Source: Paratinospora sagittata
Taxonomy: Eukaryota; Streptophyta; Magnoliopsida; Ranunculales; Menispermaceae
Direction: 5' to 3'
Assembly: GCA_035771175.1 (NCBI GenBank)
Contig: CM069596.1
Coordinates: 11,551,001 to 11,615,000 of the forward strand
Length of the DNA: 64,000 nt
Made by a program: the position numbers and the translations under genes. Shown in pieces: positions 60,701 through 63,206 of this stretch. A model generated the notes under the pieces. That model saw only the letters and a program-made list of their open reading frames with translations. It had not been told where the DNA came from and ran no database searches. Within the stretch, counting starts at the first letter, position 1. Each line of letters opens with the position of its first letter.

Positions 60701-63206
60701 AACAAAGCCGGCAGGCACCACCAGAAAAACAGCAAACTAAACACCCATTACACACATGAGGACCAATTCCTAGCCCATTCCCCACAAGTGTAACCCCCTG
60801 CCAACTCGAAAAATAAATGAATATTTAAGTAATTTGCATTCACAATGGTTAAGGTTGCTCCATCAAAATTTGAAGGTCAAAAGTTTGAATCTAGAAACAG
60901 CCTTTCCAATGTGGAAGTAAGGCCGTATACATCATCCCTTCCCCAAGCCCCGCAATGGCGAGAGCTTCTTGCACTAGTACAGCCCTCTTTTATAAAAACA
61001 TTTCCCATCACTGCAATCTTAATCAAAGTACAACATCAATCAACTAAACAAGAACTTAAATATAAGCACATATACTTAACATCTCTATTATGAGTTTCCA
61101 ATATCTTTAAATTAAGATATACATATCTCCACTTAACATATCTATTATGAGTTGTTGTCATATGTAGGGGTGTGATGGATGTCAATATGGGCTGCCCGGC
61201 CCAGCCCAACCCAACCCTAACTAACAAGCCTGACATAAAAAATTAGGTTGTTAGCCTGACATAAAAAATTAGGTTGGGCTAGCCTGACCCATTATTAAGT
61301 CTAGTTGGGTTGGGTTGGGTTGGGTTGGGTTGGGTTGGGCCGATTTGATAAATCACTAGCCCAACCCTGCCCATAACCCATTAAAAATCTATATTGGGCT
61401 AGGTTGGGCTTCACCTATGGGCCAAAGAAATGAACCTAATGGGCTTGAATTATGAGCCAAGATAGCAAGCCAAGTGGGCTTTTAAATTGCAGGCTAAGAA
61501 AATACATTCTTCAAATAGTTAAGAAAAGATATGATATAAAAATTTTACGCAAATATCTTTAATTAGTTTATATGTTTTTGAAATTACATAATTTATTTAA
61601 AGTACGATTTTAAAATCTTTCTTAGATACGTATTTTTTTAATTTATATATAGATAAGTAAAATCACTGAATTTATTAGAGTAATTTTCCAAAAACTTTTT
61701 TAAAATTGAAATGATATATAAATTTTGAATTAACTTTTATTATTAATTTATATAAAGTTAAAATTACTTAACTTAATTAGATTACAATTTTAAAAACTTT
61801 CTTAGATTAAATATAAAGAAGATATAATATAAAAAATTTAAGTGAAGAATTTGTATCAGTATATATATACATTTCTTAATTAAGATTTCTAAAAATCTTC
61901 ACGGAAATATTTTAAAAAATGAGAAAAAAAAAATTTCTAATTTTTTAAGTTTAAAACTACTTAATTTAAATAATAGAAGATTTCAAAAACTTTATTGAAA
62001 AAATAAAATATAAAATATAAAAATCAGCTAACGGTTTGAGTTAATTTATATGAATTTGATATGCATATATGCCCTTTTGTAGTAATGATGACTTTCTTTC
62101 AAAAAAAAATGATGACTTTGTTTTTAAAATTATTTAATAATTTAATAAAAAATATTTAAAATATTTCTTAGAATATATGTAAAATATTATTTATAACGAG
62201 GATTTTCAAATGTATAAGTATGTATTATTCATAAATAAAAATTGTTATTTAGAATTTTTATTTTATGAAATAGATATAAAGTTTAAAGAATTAATTATTT
62301 AGATCGAGCAAAAGGGCTTAGCCCAAATAACATTGTAGTGGGTTGTTGGGTCGGGCCAATTGGGAGAGTCGGGCTTCAAGGGGTTATCCCAACCCTCCAG
62401 CTCTATGATAACAGGCGGGTTGGGCCAACCCGACATTTGAGTTGGGCCTAGGCTTGGGTCAGGCTAGACGGGCCAAGCCCATGGGTTGTAGCCCGAATTG
62501 CCACCTCTAGTCATATGACTTGATGGTCACAAGTTCAAGTCATGGAAACGGCCTCTTGCAGTGCAAGGTTAAGTTGTATATAATAAACCCCTAGAGGTCC
62601 AACCCATCCCTAGACCACACATAGGCGGGAGTTTTGTGCACCCAACGGCCCTTCAGGGTGTGAGAAAAACAGAATTGTCAAGAAAAAGCAAGGAGATGGA
62701 AAGAGCAAGCAATAGATAGTTCTATCTCGAAACAATGATAGACATGCAAATATACAAAAACCAACAATAAATAAATGGTTTCAAAAATATAACTCAAATA
62801 GAGGGAAAACAAATGTCACCTGGGCTGCCGAAAGGGTTCTCATATTTGGACTTGAGCAAAGTTCCTTTTGTTGTGGATCTTTCTGAATGAAGTCCCAGTA
62901 ATCTGTAGGTAGCACTTCACGAAGGCTTTTACCTTGAAACTTCTTTGGCAACTTTTCATTCACTTCCACAATGATTTCAAAGGCATTCTTTCCCATTGAA
63001 TCCTTTGAGGAAGCTCTAAATTTCATTTTGGGGTACCATTTAAATGAATTCACCTGCTCATTGTAAAACTCATATTACCAAGAACTAGATAGCAAAAAGA
63101 AAGAATTAACAAGCAGCATGAGCAAAGGAAACGAGAGACATACAACACAATATTTGCAAGGTCGATGATTTTTTGATACTGATGTTCTCGATATGGAAAT
63201 AGATCC
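130..63206 (-). CDS. NRPD1: NRPD1, largest subunit of RNA polymerase IV (partial at both ends, 14 exons in window)
   Basis: Pol IV is a plant nuclear polymerase that transcribes silenced loci; RDR2 and DCL3 turn its transcripts into 24-nt siRNAs for RNA-directed DNA methylation. Fourteen exons join in phase (3864 nt, 1288 codons, no stop): 63206-63144, 63053-62820, 60515-60360, 60245-60150, 60042-58177, 39372-39203, 39104-39038, 38961-38843, 14699-14554, 13678-13419, 13323-13150, 13044-12907, 1810-1548, 241-130. The order matches the family: zinc-binding CKYC, clamp, active-site DFDGD in an [10 protein letters not shown] context (59560-59574), funnel and reduced bridge-helix region, Pol IV-specific C-terminal part and a DeCL-like domain. 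[10 protein letters not shown] followed by NGRNLLSL and MQQLDMLCP favours NRPD1 over the Pol V paralogue NRPE1. Compared with about 1450 residues in Arabidopsis, roughly 100 N-terminal and 50 C-terminal residues are missing here. Exon edges are my reading from splice signals and protein similarity; no transcript was available. Confidence 0.95.
242..1547 (-). other. NRPD1 intron 13, no recognised element
   Basis: This is 1.3 kb of AT-rich intron between the two last visible exons. I see no coding similarity, terminal repeats or poly(A) tail here. Short ORFs in it are not convincing. Confidence 0.6.
1548..1810 (-). CDS. NRPD1: NRPD1 exon 13 in window (start of the C-terminal DeCL-like part)
   Basis: This exon has 87 codons plus 2 nt, starting [14 protein letters not shown] after ttgtag, like VHGFTTPVDVYDLL in Arabidopsis. 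It ends SLREILH plus AA before GTAAGC. The end of the exon opens the DeCL-like (DUF3223) domain. Confidence 0.93.
1811..3008 (-). other. Intron sequence, nothing recognised
   Basis: This is the left part of the 11.1-kb intron. It is AT-rich and holds no transposon protein similarity or clear terminal repeat that I could see. Confidence 0.5.
3017..3587. mobile_element. Non-autonomous hAT-like element, copy 1 of a family of three
   Basis: The ends are cagtgttgtca and tgacaacactg, an 11-bp perfect terminal inverted repeat. The flanks cattatac (3009-3016) and catcatat (3588-3595) match at 6 of 8 positions, as expected for a decayed 8-bp hAT target duplication. The 571-bp body has no coding potential. 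It shares termini, internal blocks (such as agtggg followed by a T-rich stretch) and size with the elements at 31498 and 37968. Confidence 0.7.
3972..4875. mobile_element. Non-autonomous hAT-like element rich in ttcg repeats
   Basis: It starts caaggactaaaaattcg and ends in cgaagtttcgtaccttg, so both ends read CAAGG...AAA..TTCG inward. The flanks ctgggaat (3964-3971) and ttgggaat (4876-4883) agree at 7 of 8 positions. The interior repeats short aaattcg(a/c) units near both ends and is otherwise AT-rich and non-coding. A related but more decayed element lies at 47795-48351. Confidence 0.65.
5173..5479 (+). repeat. 5' LTR of the Copia element
   Basis: It begins TGTAGAATTATAG and ends CAAACAAGA, so the termini are TG...GA, not TG...CA. 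The end is set by the shared sequence of both LTRs, by the adjacent primer site and by the ataac target duplication. Confidence 0.88.
5411..5418 (+). promoter_or_regulatory. Probable TATA box in Copia 5' LTR
   Basis: TATATAAA followed by gagggg is a plausible LTR promoter core. The same motif occurs in the 3' LTR near 10201. No transcription start can be seen. Confidence 0.45.
5480..5491 (+). other. Primer binding site (initiator-Met tRNA) of Copia
   Basis: TGGTATCAGAGC directly follows the LTR and is complementary to the 3' end of plant initiator methionine tRNA, the usual minus-strand primer of plant LTR retrotransposons. Confidence 0.9.
5517..6419 (+). pseudogene. Copia gag pseudogene with broken zinc knuckle
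   Basis: The gag polyprotein would coat element RNA in virus-like particles. The N-terminal part ([23 protein letters not shown]) is a typical plant Copia gag. Reading stays in one frame, but a TAA at 6051-6053 cuts it, and the same frame continues through [18 protein letters not shown] to the zinc knuckle. The knuckle reads [14 protein letters not shown], where CX2CX4HX4C is expected; the second Cys is Ser. A TGA at 6417 separates gag from protease in the same frame, so gag and pol were probably one ORF. Confidence 0.85.
6435..9956 (+). pseudogene. Copia pol pseudogene: protease, integrase, reverse transcriptase, RNase H
   Basis: The domains are in Copia order. Aspartic protease: [13 protein letters not shown] near 6615. 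GAG-pre-integrase: [18 protein letters not shown] near 7060 with a CEICQFSKH zinc half. Integrase continues [14 protein letters not shown] after a one-base slip in an A run near 7265. Reverse transcriptase: [13 protein letters not shown] and [12 protein letters not shown] from about 8550, with the YVDD active site near 9000. RNase [15 protein letters not shown] and MFCDNQSA from about 9487. Lesions are frameshifts near 7265, 7440-7750 and 8830, stops at 9156 and 9456, and a TAG at 9861 within what should read LQTADILTK. The final stop is at 9954-9956. No active enzyme can come from this copy. Confidence 0.88.
9964..10269 (+). repeat. 3' LTR of the Copia element
   Basis: It starts TGTAGAATCATAG after the purine tract and ends CAAACAAGA before the ataac target duplication. 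It is nearly identical to the 5' LTR. Confidence 0.88.
10275..10760. other. Intron sequence between Copia and LINE, nothing recognised
   Basis: This is about 0.5 kb of AT-rich intron with no similarity I can support. Confidence 0.5.
10774..12771 (+). mobile_element. 5'-truncated L1-type LINE, degraded
   Basis: The insertion starts within reverse transcriptase ([20 protein letters not shown]) and runs through [23 protein letters not shown] (active-site FADD changed to FVDG), [16 protein letters not shown] and the zinc-binding tail [19 protein letters not shown]. It ends in a (TAA)n tail. The 13-bp duplication taataatgcatgg flanks it at 10761-10773 and 12772-12784, proof of target-primed insertion with 5' truncation. 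A TGA at 11370 and several later stops and shifts kill the ORF. Similar LINEs lie at 17403 and 40162. Confidence 0.9.
12741..12778 (+). repeat. (TAA)n microsatellite, LINE tail
   Basis: About 38 bp of perfect ATA/TAA repeat end the LINE where a poly(A) tail is expected. The repeat probably grew from that tail. Confidence 0.9.
12907..13044 (-). CDS. NRPD1: NRPD1 exon 12 in window
   Basis: This exon has 46 codons in phase 0, from [18 protein letters not shown] to FDIIYSGK. It aligns with FLKAAKEGVRDDL and the WGK..GTGDQFEII block of the family. The acceptor is ttctag and the donor GTACTA at 12906. The intron after it is 11.1 kb and full of transposons. Confidence 0.94.
13150..13323 (-). CDS. 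NRPD1: NRPD1 exon 11 in window
   Basis: This exon has 58 codons in phase 0. [16 protein letters not shown] is nearly identical to the Arabidopsis NRPD1 block, and SPFMQACFS ends the exon before GTTAGT at 13149. The acceptor is atgcag before 13323. Confidence 0.95.
13419..13678 (-). CDS. NRPD1: NRPD1 exon 10 in window
   Basis: This exon has 2 nt plus 86 codons, reading [14 protein letters not shown] at its start and [12 protein letters not shown] at its end before GTGAGT. It matches KKVNILWTD and MIDWGRSHPDN of the family (here [11 protein letters not shown]). The acceptor is tttctag. Confidence 0.95.
13679..14553 (-). other. NRPD1 intron 9, nothing recognised
   Basis: This 875-bp intron is AT-rich. 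No transposon or coding similarity was seen. Confidence 0.6.
14554..14699 (-). CDS. NRPD1: NRPD1 exon 9 in window
   Basis: This 146-nt exon starts with the base completing a split Arg codon, then [19 protein letters not shown], and ends RKVIR plus one base before GTATCT. It aligns with HCSSDDQAMKDDNVCITV of Arabidopsis. It is too short to stand out as an ORF; the phase match on both sides identifies it. Confidence 0.9.
14700..16215 (-). other. Left edge of the 24-kb NRPD1 intron, nothing recognised
   Basis: This is AT-rich sequence of about 1.5 kb between exon 9 and the first LINE. It has short T runs near 15740-15760 and a small CT-rich stretch near 15958-15985. No terminal repeats or protein similarity were found. 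Confidence 0.5.
16885..16940. repeat. Short tandem duplication inside the old LINE
   Basis: The unit gctgaaaatacaatttaca and its continuation catgtaa occur twice in a row with one change near the start. It is a local duplication of about 27 bp. Confidence 0.7.
17403..19316 (+). mobile_element. 5'-truncated L1-type LINE inserted in the old LINE
   Basis: The plus-strand insertion ends in a poly(A) tail and is flanked by aaaaaatgaccctcca at 17387-17402 and 19317-19332. The duplicated target is old-LINE sequence, so this element is younger. It carries the second half of ORF2 only, starting in reverse transcriptase. Confidence 0.92.
17406..19240 (+). pseudogene. LINE ORF2, C-terminal two thirds, one nonsense mutation
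   Basis: This is reverse transcriptase from the palm onwards. [16 protein letters not shown] precedes a TGA at 17519-17521, where relatives read VLGRM (CGA to TGA is the likely change). After it the frame is open for 572 codons: [11 protein letters not shown] (FADD active site), [39 protein letters not shown], then a zf-RVT domain ([18 protein letters not shown]) and [16 protein letters not shown] near the end. The 5' truncation removed the endonuclease and the first part of the polymerase, so it cannot move alone. Its good preservation next to the ruined host LINE fits recent insertion. Confidence 0.85.
20804..21129 (-). repeat. Left (3', minus sense) LTR of the chimeric Copia
   Basis: It is bounded by the purine tract complement ctccccctcaag and the gtaat duplication. 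A block of about 63 bp (aaaattatcatctttcctt to the terminus) is present twice at its minus-sense start. Confidence 0.8.
21137..22141 (-). pseudogene. Copia fusion ORF: gag tip, protease, integrase start, RNase H end
   Basis: This 334-codon frame is open but is a deletion product. The first ~15 residues look like a gag N-terminus. They run straight into the post-zinc-knuckle segment [18 protein letters not shown]. Protease follows ([14 protein letters not shown]), then GAG-pre-integrase ([22 protein letters not shown]) and the first part of integrase ([25 protein letters not shown]). After VSYTPYVS it jumps to the RNase H end [17 protein letters not shown]. Gag core, most integrase, all reverse transcriptase and most RNase H are absent, yet both junctions keep the frame. 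About 19 A residues precede the ATG on the minus strand. Confidence 0.8.
22616..22627 (-). other. Primer binding site next to the inner LTR
   Basis: On the minus strand TGGTATCTGAGC abuts the LTR end at 22628, a one-base variant of the usual initiator-Met primer site. It shows that the LTR at 22628-22916 served as the 5' LTR of the shortened left half. Confidence 0.8.
22628..22916 (-). repeat. Inner LTR of the chimeric Copia
   Basis: In minus sense it begins TGTTGTGGAGAAG and ends TTATTTAACA. Its outer side joins reverse-transcriptase sequence at the codons for SLAANY, not a target duplication. Confidence 0.8.
22917..24444 (-). pseudogene. Copia pol fragment: integrase to the start of reverse transcriptase
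   Basis: On the minus strand it reads integrase ([48 protein letters not shown]), the integrase C-terminal linker, and the first third of reverse transcriptase ([35 protein letters not shown]). Frameshifts lie near 24050 and 23150, and a stop at 24180. Reverse transcriptase stops abruptly at the inner LTR, before the YVDD region. Confidence 0.82.
24370..24597 (+). pseudogene. Copia gag fragment in opposite orientation
   Basis: On the plus strand the frame reads [19 protein letters not shown], one stop, then [10 protein letters not shown] and [19 protein letters not shown]. This is a clear Copia gag core, but it runs against the pol fragment next to it. Confidence 0.82.
24600..24717 (-). repeat. 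Duplicated LTR start at the right end of the chimeric Copia
   Basis: Two tandem copies of about 62 bp each hold the first bases of the minus-sense LTR. The last copy ends exactly at the gtaat duplication. The rest of this LTR is missing. Confidence 0.75.
24912..25065 (-). mobile_element. Very short 5'-truncated LINE stub in the old LINE
   Basis: About 154 bp, starting on the plus strand with a T run (minus-strand poly(A)) and gacaagaaacaaat, typical of LINE 3' ends in this window. It is flanked by ccccttaaccatgtt at 24897-24911 and 25066-25080. Confidence 0.85.
25770..31489. other. AT-rich intron tract, no element identified with confidence
   Basis: This is 5.7 kb without a recognisable gene. 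The first few hundred bases may be 5' sequence of the old LINE. The stretch near 30980-31440, with cccaactacattgggtcaac, resembles a dispersed plant repeat, but I cannot name it. Small ORFs (for example near 28747-28974) have no recognisable features. Confidence 0.4.
31498..32069. mobile_element. Non-autonomous hAT-like element, copy 2 of a family of three
   Basis: Ends are cagtgttttcaaggc and gccttgaaaacacta, and the 8-bp duplication tataatac is perfect (31490-31497 and 32070-32077). The sub-terminal parts carry repeated cctaggc blocks. It is 572 bp long and non-coding. The perfect duplication makes it the clearest member of the family. Confidence 0.88.
32078..33430. other. AT-rich intron sequence, nothing recognised
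   Basis: This is 1.35 kb, mostly A and T, with no coding similarity or terminal repeats seen. Confidence 0.5.
33443..33635 (-). mobile_element. Au-like SINE
   Basis: On the minus strand it starts ggggagccttggctcattg (tRNA-like A box region), continues with ggtttgagtcgtg (B box; consensus ggttcaagcc) and ends with gtgcactaggttgccc and a short T-rich tail, the layout of the angiosperm Au SINE. The 11-bp repeat ttttattttat flanks it at 33432-33442 and 33636-33646. About 193 bp. Confidence 0.85.
33647..34199 (-). pseudogene. L1-type LINE 3' fragment
   Basis: On the minus strand the zf-RVT region is readable ([16 protein letters not shown], then DDHLFLF and FATRIW), followed by WIERNTSI near 33910. 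Stops are common. A second short piece of the same LINE region (ATRIW-like) is seen at about 37540-37690. Confidence 0.6.
34200..37539 (+). mobile_element. hAT transposon with decayed transposase
   Basis: The ends are catagttgtcaaatc and gatttagcaactatg, imperfect terminal inverted repeats in the hAT style. The 3.3-kb span is normal for an autonomous hAT. The flanking 8 bases no longer match well, so the exact borders are inferred from the inverted repeats. Inside is a single broken transposase gene on the plus strand. Confidence 0.75.
34502..37107 (+). pseudogene. hAT transposase pseudogene (BED finger, DUF659, dimerisation region)
   Basis: Read in pieces, it gives a degenerate BED-type zinc finger ([21 protein letters not shown], with a stop before it), a DUF659 part (an expected [17 protein letters not shown] block near 35110 and [18 protein letters not shown] near 35310), then [48 protein letters not shown] and [20 protein letters not shown] near 36065. 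The C-terminal dimerisation region is barely visible near 36330-36440, and an acidic tail lies near 36980-37107. Stops and frameshifts occur in nearly every block. Confidence 0.82.
37968..38569. mobile_element. Non-autonomous hAT-like element, copy 3 of a family of three
   Basis: It starts cagtgttgtcaaggc and ends gactcacaagacta, with flanks gttcaaat (37960-37967) and gttcatat (38570-38577, counting the boundary base) matching at 7 of 8. The body of about 600 bp is related to the elements at 3017 and 31498. Its right end lies about 270 bp from NRPD1 exon 8. Confidence 0.65.
38843..38961 (-). CDS. NRPD1: NRPD1 exon 8 in window
   Basis: This exon has 39 codons plus 2 nt, beginning [18 protein letters not shown] after cccag and ending QISS plus AG before GTATGC. 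It aligns with the Arabidopsis stretch LKRKQLSAESVVSSLN. The next exon lies 24.1 kb away. Confidence 0.9.
39038..39104 (-). CDS. NRPD1: NRPD1 exon 7 in window
   Basis: This exon is 67 nt long: one base completes the split Glu codon, then 22 codons follow. It contains [12 protein letters not shown], which matches LSPWVCHFHIS of the family. The acceptor is gctag and the donor GTATTA at 39037. The flanking introns are only 98 and 76 bp. Confidence 0.93.
39203..39372 (-). CDS. NRPD1: NRPD1 exon 6 in window
   Basis: This exon has 56 codons plus 2 nt, starting [15 protein letters not shown] after tacag and ending STVMI plus GA before GTGAGT. It aligns with NVLECGSKKG in Arabidopsis. An 18.8-kb intron, the second largest in the window, separates it from the catalytic exon. 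Confidence 0.94.
39373..40017 (-). other. Start of the 18.8-kb NRPD1 intron region near exon 6, nothing recognised
   Basis: This is 0.6 kb of intron with a short (CA)n stretch near 39671-39680. No element identified. Confidence 0.5.
40168..41690 (+). pseudogene. LINE ORF2 C-terminal part, frameshifted
   Basis: Frames change near 40440, 40830 and 41010, and stops lie at 41221 and 41271. Recognisable segments are [67 protein letters not shown] and [12 protein letters not shown]. It is a dead 3' part of the same family as the LINE at 17403. Confidence 0.82.
41686..42033 (+). repeat. 5' LTR of the Ty3/Gypsy element
   Basis: It begins TGATAAGCCGCC and ends GGTTCTATCA (TG...CA). A likely TATA box, ctataaaag, lies at 41844-41852. 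At four sites where the 3' LTR has CG this copy has TG. Confidence 0.9.
42037..42048 (+). other. Primer binding site of the Ty3/Gypsy element
   Basis: TGGTATCAGAGC lies three bases after the 5' LTR and fits initiator-Met tRNA. Confidence 0.9.
42081..43118 (+). pseudogene. Ty3/Gypsy gag pseudogene
   Basis: It starts [18 protein letters not shown], then shifts frame near 42125. The gag core is readable later ([20 protein letters not shown] near 42440, [13 protein letters not shown] near 42600) with several stops. The zinc finger [14 protein letters not shown] near 43037 is the form common before plant Gypsy proteases. Gag would package the element RNA; this one cannot be made. Confidence 0.82.
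43174..46193 (+). pseudogene. Ty3/Gypsy pol pseudogene: protease, reverse transcriptase, RNase H, integrase
   Basis: Protease has [17 protein letters not shown] near 43260. Reverse transcriptase runs from [17 protein letters not shown] (43840) through [19 protein letters not shown] (44090) to the active site FLDDILIYS near 44285, with shifts near 43766 and 44160 and a stop near 43999. After [16 protein letters not shown] about 70-100 residues usually present before the RNase H start ([11 protein letters not shown]) are missing. Integrase shows the zinc residues in [12 protein letters not shown] and CEVCQRNK, then [24 protein letters not shown] and [11 protein letters not shown]. Stops at 44881, 44923, 45339 and 45651 break it. 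It ends with the [17 protein letters not shown] C-terminal region and a shift near 46190. Confidence 0.85.
46194..46526 (+). pseudogene. Ty3/Gypsy pol C-terminus (chromodomain-like) running into the 3' LTR
   Basis: The frame reads [17 protein letters not shown], then [19 protein letters not shown], which fits the chromodomain-like tail of plant chromoviruses. The 3' LTR starts within the codons for GGIDK, and the frame stays open for about 130 bp inside the LTR to a TAG at 46524. So the end of pol is encoded by the LTR. A frameshift near 46190 separates this piece from integrase. Confidence 0.8.
46394..46742 (+). repeat. 3' LTR of the Ty3/Gypsy element
   Basis: TGATAAGCCGCC to GGTTCTATCA, 349 bp. 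It is preceded by a purine-rich gggcgggcggtat that probably includes the plus-strand primer tract. Confidence 0.9.
47059..47790. other. Intron sequence, nothing recognised
   Basis: This is AT-rich sequence with a G-rich purine patch near 47440-47520. No element identified. Confidence 0.5.
47795..48351. mobile_element. Decayed hAT-like element related to the one at 3972
   Basis: The left end reads ggattgaaaattcgac; the right end, read inward, gives caaggattgccctaaacttcg. Both resemble the ttcg-rich ends of the element at 3972-4875, and aaaattctccatg is shared too. No target duplication is clear, so the borders are approximate. Confidence 0.5.
48352..48926. other. Intron sequence left of the LINE, nothing recognised
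   Basis: This is about 0.6 kb without recognisable similarity. Its right part, ttttccccctcatctt, is the LINE insertion target. Confidence 0.5.
48943..52739 (-). mobile_element. L1-type LINE with a nearly complete ORF2
   Basis: The insertion is flanked by ttttccccctcatctt at 48927-48942 and 52740-52755. On the minus strand it starts about 19 bases before an ATG reading [10 protein letters not shown], the usual start of plant LINE ORF2, so ORF1 is missing and ORF2 is nearly whole. The 3' end lies at the T run (minus-strand poly(A)) after 48942. Confidence 0.93.
49150..52721 (-). pseudogene. LINE ORF2: endonuclease, reverse transcriptase, zf-RVT
   Basis: AP endonuclease: [10 protein letters not shown] at the start, [12 protein letters not shown] near 52310, and [10 protein letters not shown] and [10 protein letters not shown] near 52050. 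Linker: [20 protein letters not shown] near 51680. Reverse transcriptase: [18 protein letters not shown] near 51370, [17 protein letters not shown] near 51200, [20 protein letters not shown] near 50960, [20 protein letters not shown] near 50800, and the active site [11 protein letters not shown] near 50690. The tail has [20 protein letters not shown] zinc residues near 49460 and [13 protein letters not shown] near 49260. A stop near 52249, frameshifts near 52010, 50740 and 50060, and further stops inactivate it, but most blocks are intact over hundreds of codons. Confidence 0.88.
52756..53780. other. Intron sequence right of the LINE, nothing recognised with confidence
   Basis: This is about 1 kb of mixed sequence with small ORFs (for example 53221-53436) that I cannot assign. 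Confidence 0.4.
53790..54370 (+). pseudogene. LINE endonuclease-domain fragment
   Basis: On the plus strand the pieces [26 protein letters not shown], a short [12 protein letters not shown] block and [16 protein letters not shown] follow the order of the end of a LINE AP endonuclease. Frames shift several times. It belongs to a LINE different from the others here. Borders are unknown; a T run lies just right of it at about 54410-54430. Confidence 0.5.
54528..54819 (-). repeat. LTR of the inverted Copia element
   Basis: In minus sense it runs TGTTGTGGAGAAG to TTTTAACA, 292 bp. The purine tract complement (ctccccctcaagc) follows at 54820. Confidence 0.85.
54827..55080 (-). pseudogene. Copia RNase H end on the minus strand
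   Basis: On the minus strand the frame reads [19 protein letters not shown], then [17 protein letters not shown] and [15 protein letters not shown], followed by the stop next to the purine tract. This is the normal end of Copia pol. Confidence 0.88.
55090..56415 (+). pseudogene. Copia protease fused to reverse transcriptase and RNase H on the plus strand
   Basis: The plus strand opens with [20 protein letters not shown] (protease motif FGAT where DSGAT is expected) and [19 protein letters not shown]. Near 55382 it jumps to reverse transcriptase ([14 protein letters not shown]). The rest of this enzyme is well kept: [28 protein letters not shown] (YVDD active site, near 55755) and [22 protein letters not shown] at 56174 ends the 258-codon frame, and RNase H follows with [15 protein letters not shown] and [11 protein letters not shown]. 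Integrase and the N-terminal third of reverse transcriptase are missing. Confidence 0.88.
56817..57117 (+). mobile_element. LINE 3' end with poly(A) tail
   Basis: The frame [18 protein letters not shown], then [19 protein letters not shown] is the last part of ORF2 and closely resembles the end of the LINE at 17403. A poly(A) tail ends it at about 57117. No clear target duplication was found; the left border is approximate. Confidence 0.78.
57118..58176 (-). other. Intron sequence next to the catalytic exon, nothing recognised
   Basis: This is about 1 kb, AT-rich, with short poly(A) runs near 57488 and 57610. Near 57665-57690 a short inverted motif gcacgtgctttgcacgtg contains two G-box-like cacgtg cores; I give it no function. 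Confidence 0.5.
58177..60042 (-). CDS. NRPD1: NRPD1 exon 5 in window: catalytic core (DFDGD), funnel and bridge region
   Basis: This 622-codon exon carries most of the polymerase core. It starts after ttgcag with LHTEKSSN and ends SPLLSLK before GTTCGG at 58176. [14 protein letters not shown] and the metal-A loop [15 protein letters not shown] lie near exon residues 119-170; the three aspartates of DFDGD at 59560-59574 hold the catalytic magnesium in the family. Further on come the NGRNLLSL and MQQLDMLCP blocks, a [12 protein letters not shown] funnel motif, and [16 protein letters not shown] with [16 protein letters not shown]. That last part corresponds to the bridge-helix and trigger-loop region, which is shortened in Pol IV relative to Pol II. 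The reading frame is fully open, so nothing suggests a pseudogene. Confidence 0.96.
60043..60149 (-). other. GC-AG intron of NRPD1
   Basis: The intron begins GCAAGT, preceded by AAG, and ends ttgcag. The exon bases around the GC site fit the strong complementarity to U1 that GC donors usually show. It is 107 bp long. Confidence 0.8.
60150..60245 (-). CDS. NRPD1: NRPD1 exon 4 in window (followed by a GC donor)
   Basis: This exon has 32 codons in phase 0, from [14 protein letters not shown] to DCLNISK. The acceptor is tatcag. The donor reads AAG/GCAAGT at 60149, the typical form of a GC-AG intron. The nearby GT at 60145 would put the next exon out of frame, so the GC site is the one that keeps the protein readable. 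Confidence 0.9.
60360..60515 (-). CDS. NRPD1: NRPD1 exon 3 in window
   Basis: This exon has 52 codons in phase 0, from VYSLLKDID to NGQKLIF. It matches the family segment with the FPITPN motif (FPVTPN in Arabidopsis). The acceptor is gctag before 60515 and the donor is GTGAGT at 60359. Confidence 0.93.
60581..60807 (-). mobile_element. Short 5'-truncated LINE stub
   Basis: A T run then gagaagaaacaaaag on the plus strand marks a minus-strand LINE 3' end. The duplication gaaaaataaatga is perfect at 60568-60580 and 60808-60820. It is 227 bp, in NRPD1 intron 2, only about 65 bp from exon 3. Confidence 0.88.
60846..60998 (+). mobile_element. Au-like SINE, decayed
   Basis: The plus strand carries aagtttgaatctagaaaca (B-box region and the gaaacagcct block), ggaagtaaggccgtataca, and tgcactagtacagccctctttt at the end, the landmarks of Au SINE. 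Borders are approximate. Confidence 0.65.
61165..62509. mobile_element. Non-autonomous hAT element (1.35 kb) with perfect 8-bp duplication
   Basis: The ends taggggtg and cacctcta belong to imperfect terminal repeats; further in, both ends carry caat(a/t) and gggc blocks. The target duplication gtcatatg is perfect (61157-61164 and 62510-62517). Sub-terminal regions are GC-rich with many gggctgg and gcccaac words, including a (TTGGG)n run near 61308-61338. The centre is about 80% A+T and non-coding. Confidence 0.9.
61308..61338 (+). repeat. (TTGGG)n short tandem repeat
   Basis: Six pentamer units in a row in the left sub-terminal part of the hAT element. Confidence 0.85.
62820..63053 (-). CDS. 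NRPD1: NRPD1 exon 2 in window (clamp region)
   Basis: This exon has 78 codons in phase 0 and starts with [13 protein letters not shown]. It aligns with the Arabidopsis segment around YPLMKFR, and the later DYWDFIQKD aligns with DYWSFLPQD. The acceptor is gagcag before 63053 and the donor is GTGACA at 62819. A 2.3-kb intron full of repeats follows. Confidence 0.92.
63144..63206 (-). CDS. NRPD1: NRPD1 exon 1 of those in the window (zinc-binding CKYC)
   Basis: This 63-nt exon of 21 codons is in phase 0 at both ends. It encodes the CKYC pair of the N-terminal zinc site (CRYC in Arabidopsis NRPD1). The acceptor reads tcag before 63206 and the donor is GTATGT at 63143. A 90-bp intron follows. The exon(s) before it are not visible up to 64000. 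Confidence 0.85.

Larger units (their letters stand above)
61141..62665 (+). mobile_element. Au-like SINE interrupted by a hAT element
   Basis: Right of the hAT, 62510-62665 reads tcacaagttcaagtcatgg, then gaaacggcctcttgcag and gcgggagttttgtgcacc, clear Au SINE landmarks. Left of the hAT, gagttgttgtcatatg (ending at 61164) supplies the missing upstream SINE part. The 5' border of the SINE is not clear. Confidence 0.75.

Noticed and set aside
130..63206. NRPD1 as a pseudogene torn apart by transposons
   Set aside because: Every exon found is open, splice sites are good and phases match across all 13 introns. The transposons all lie within introns.
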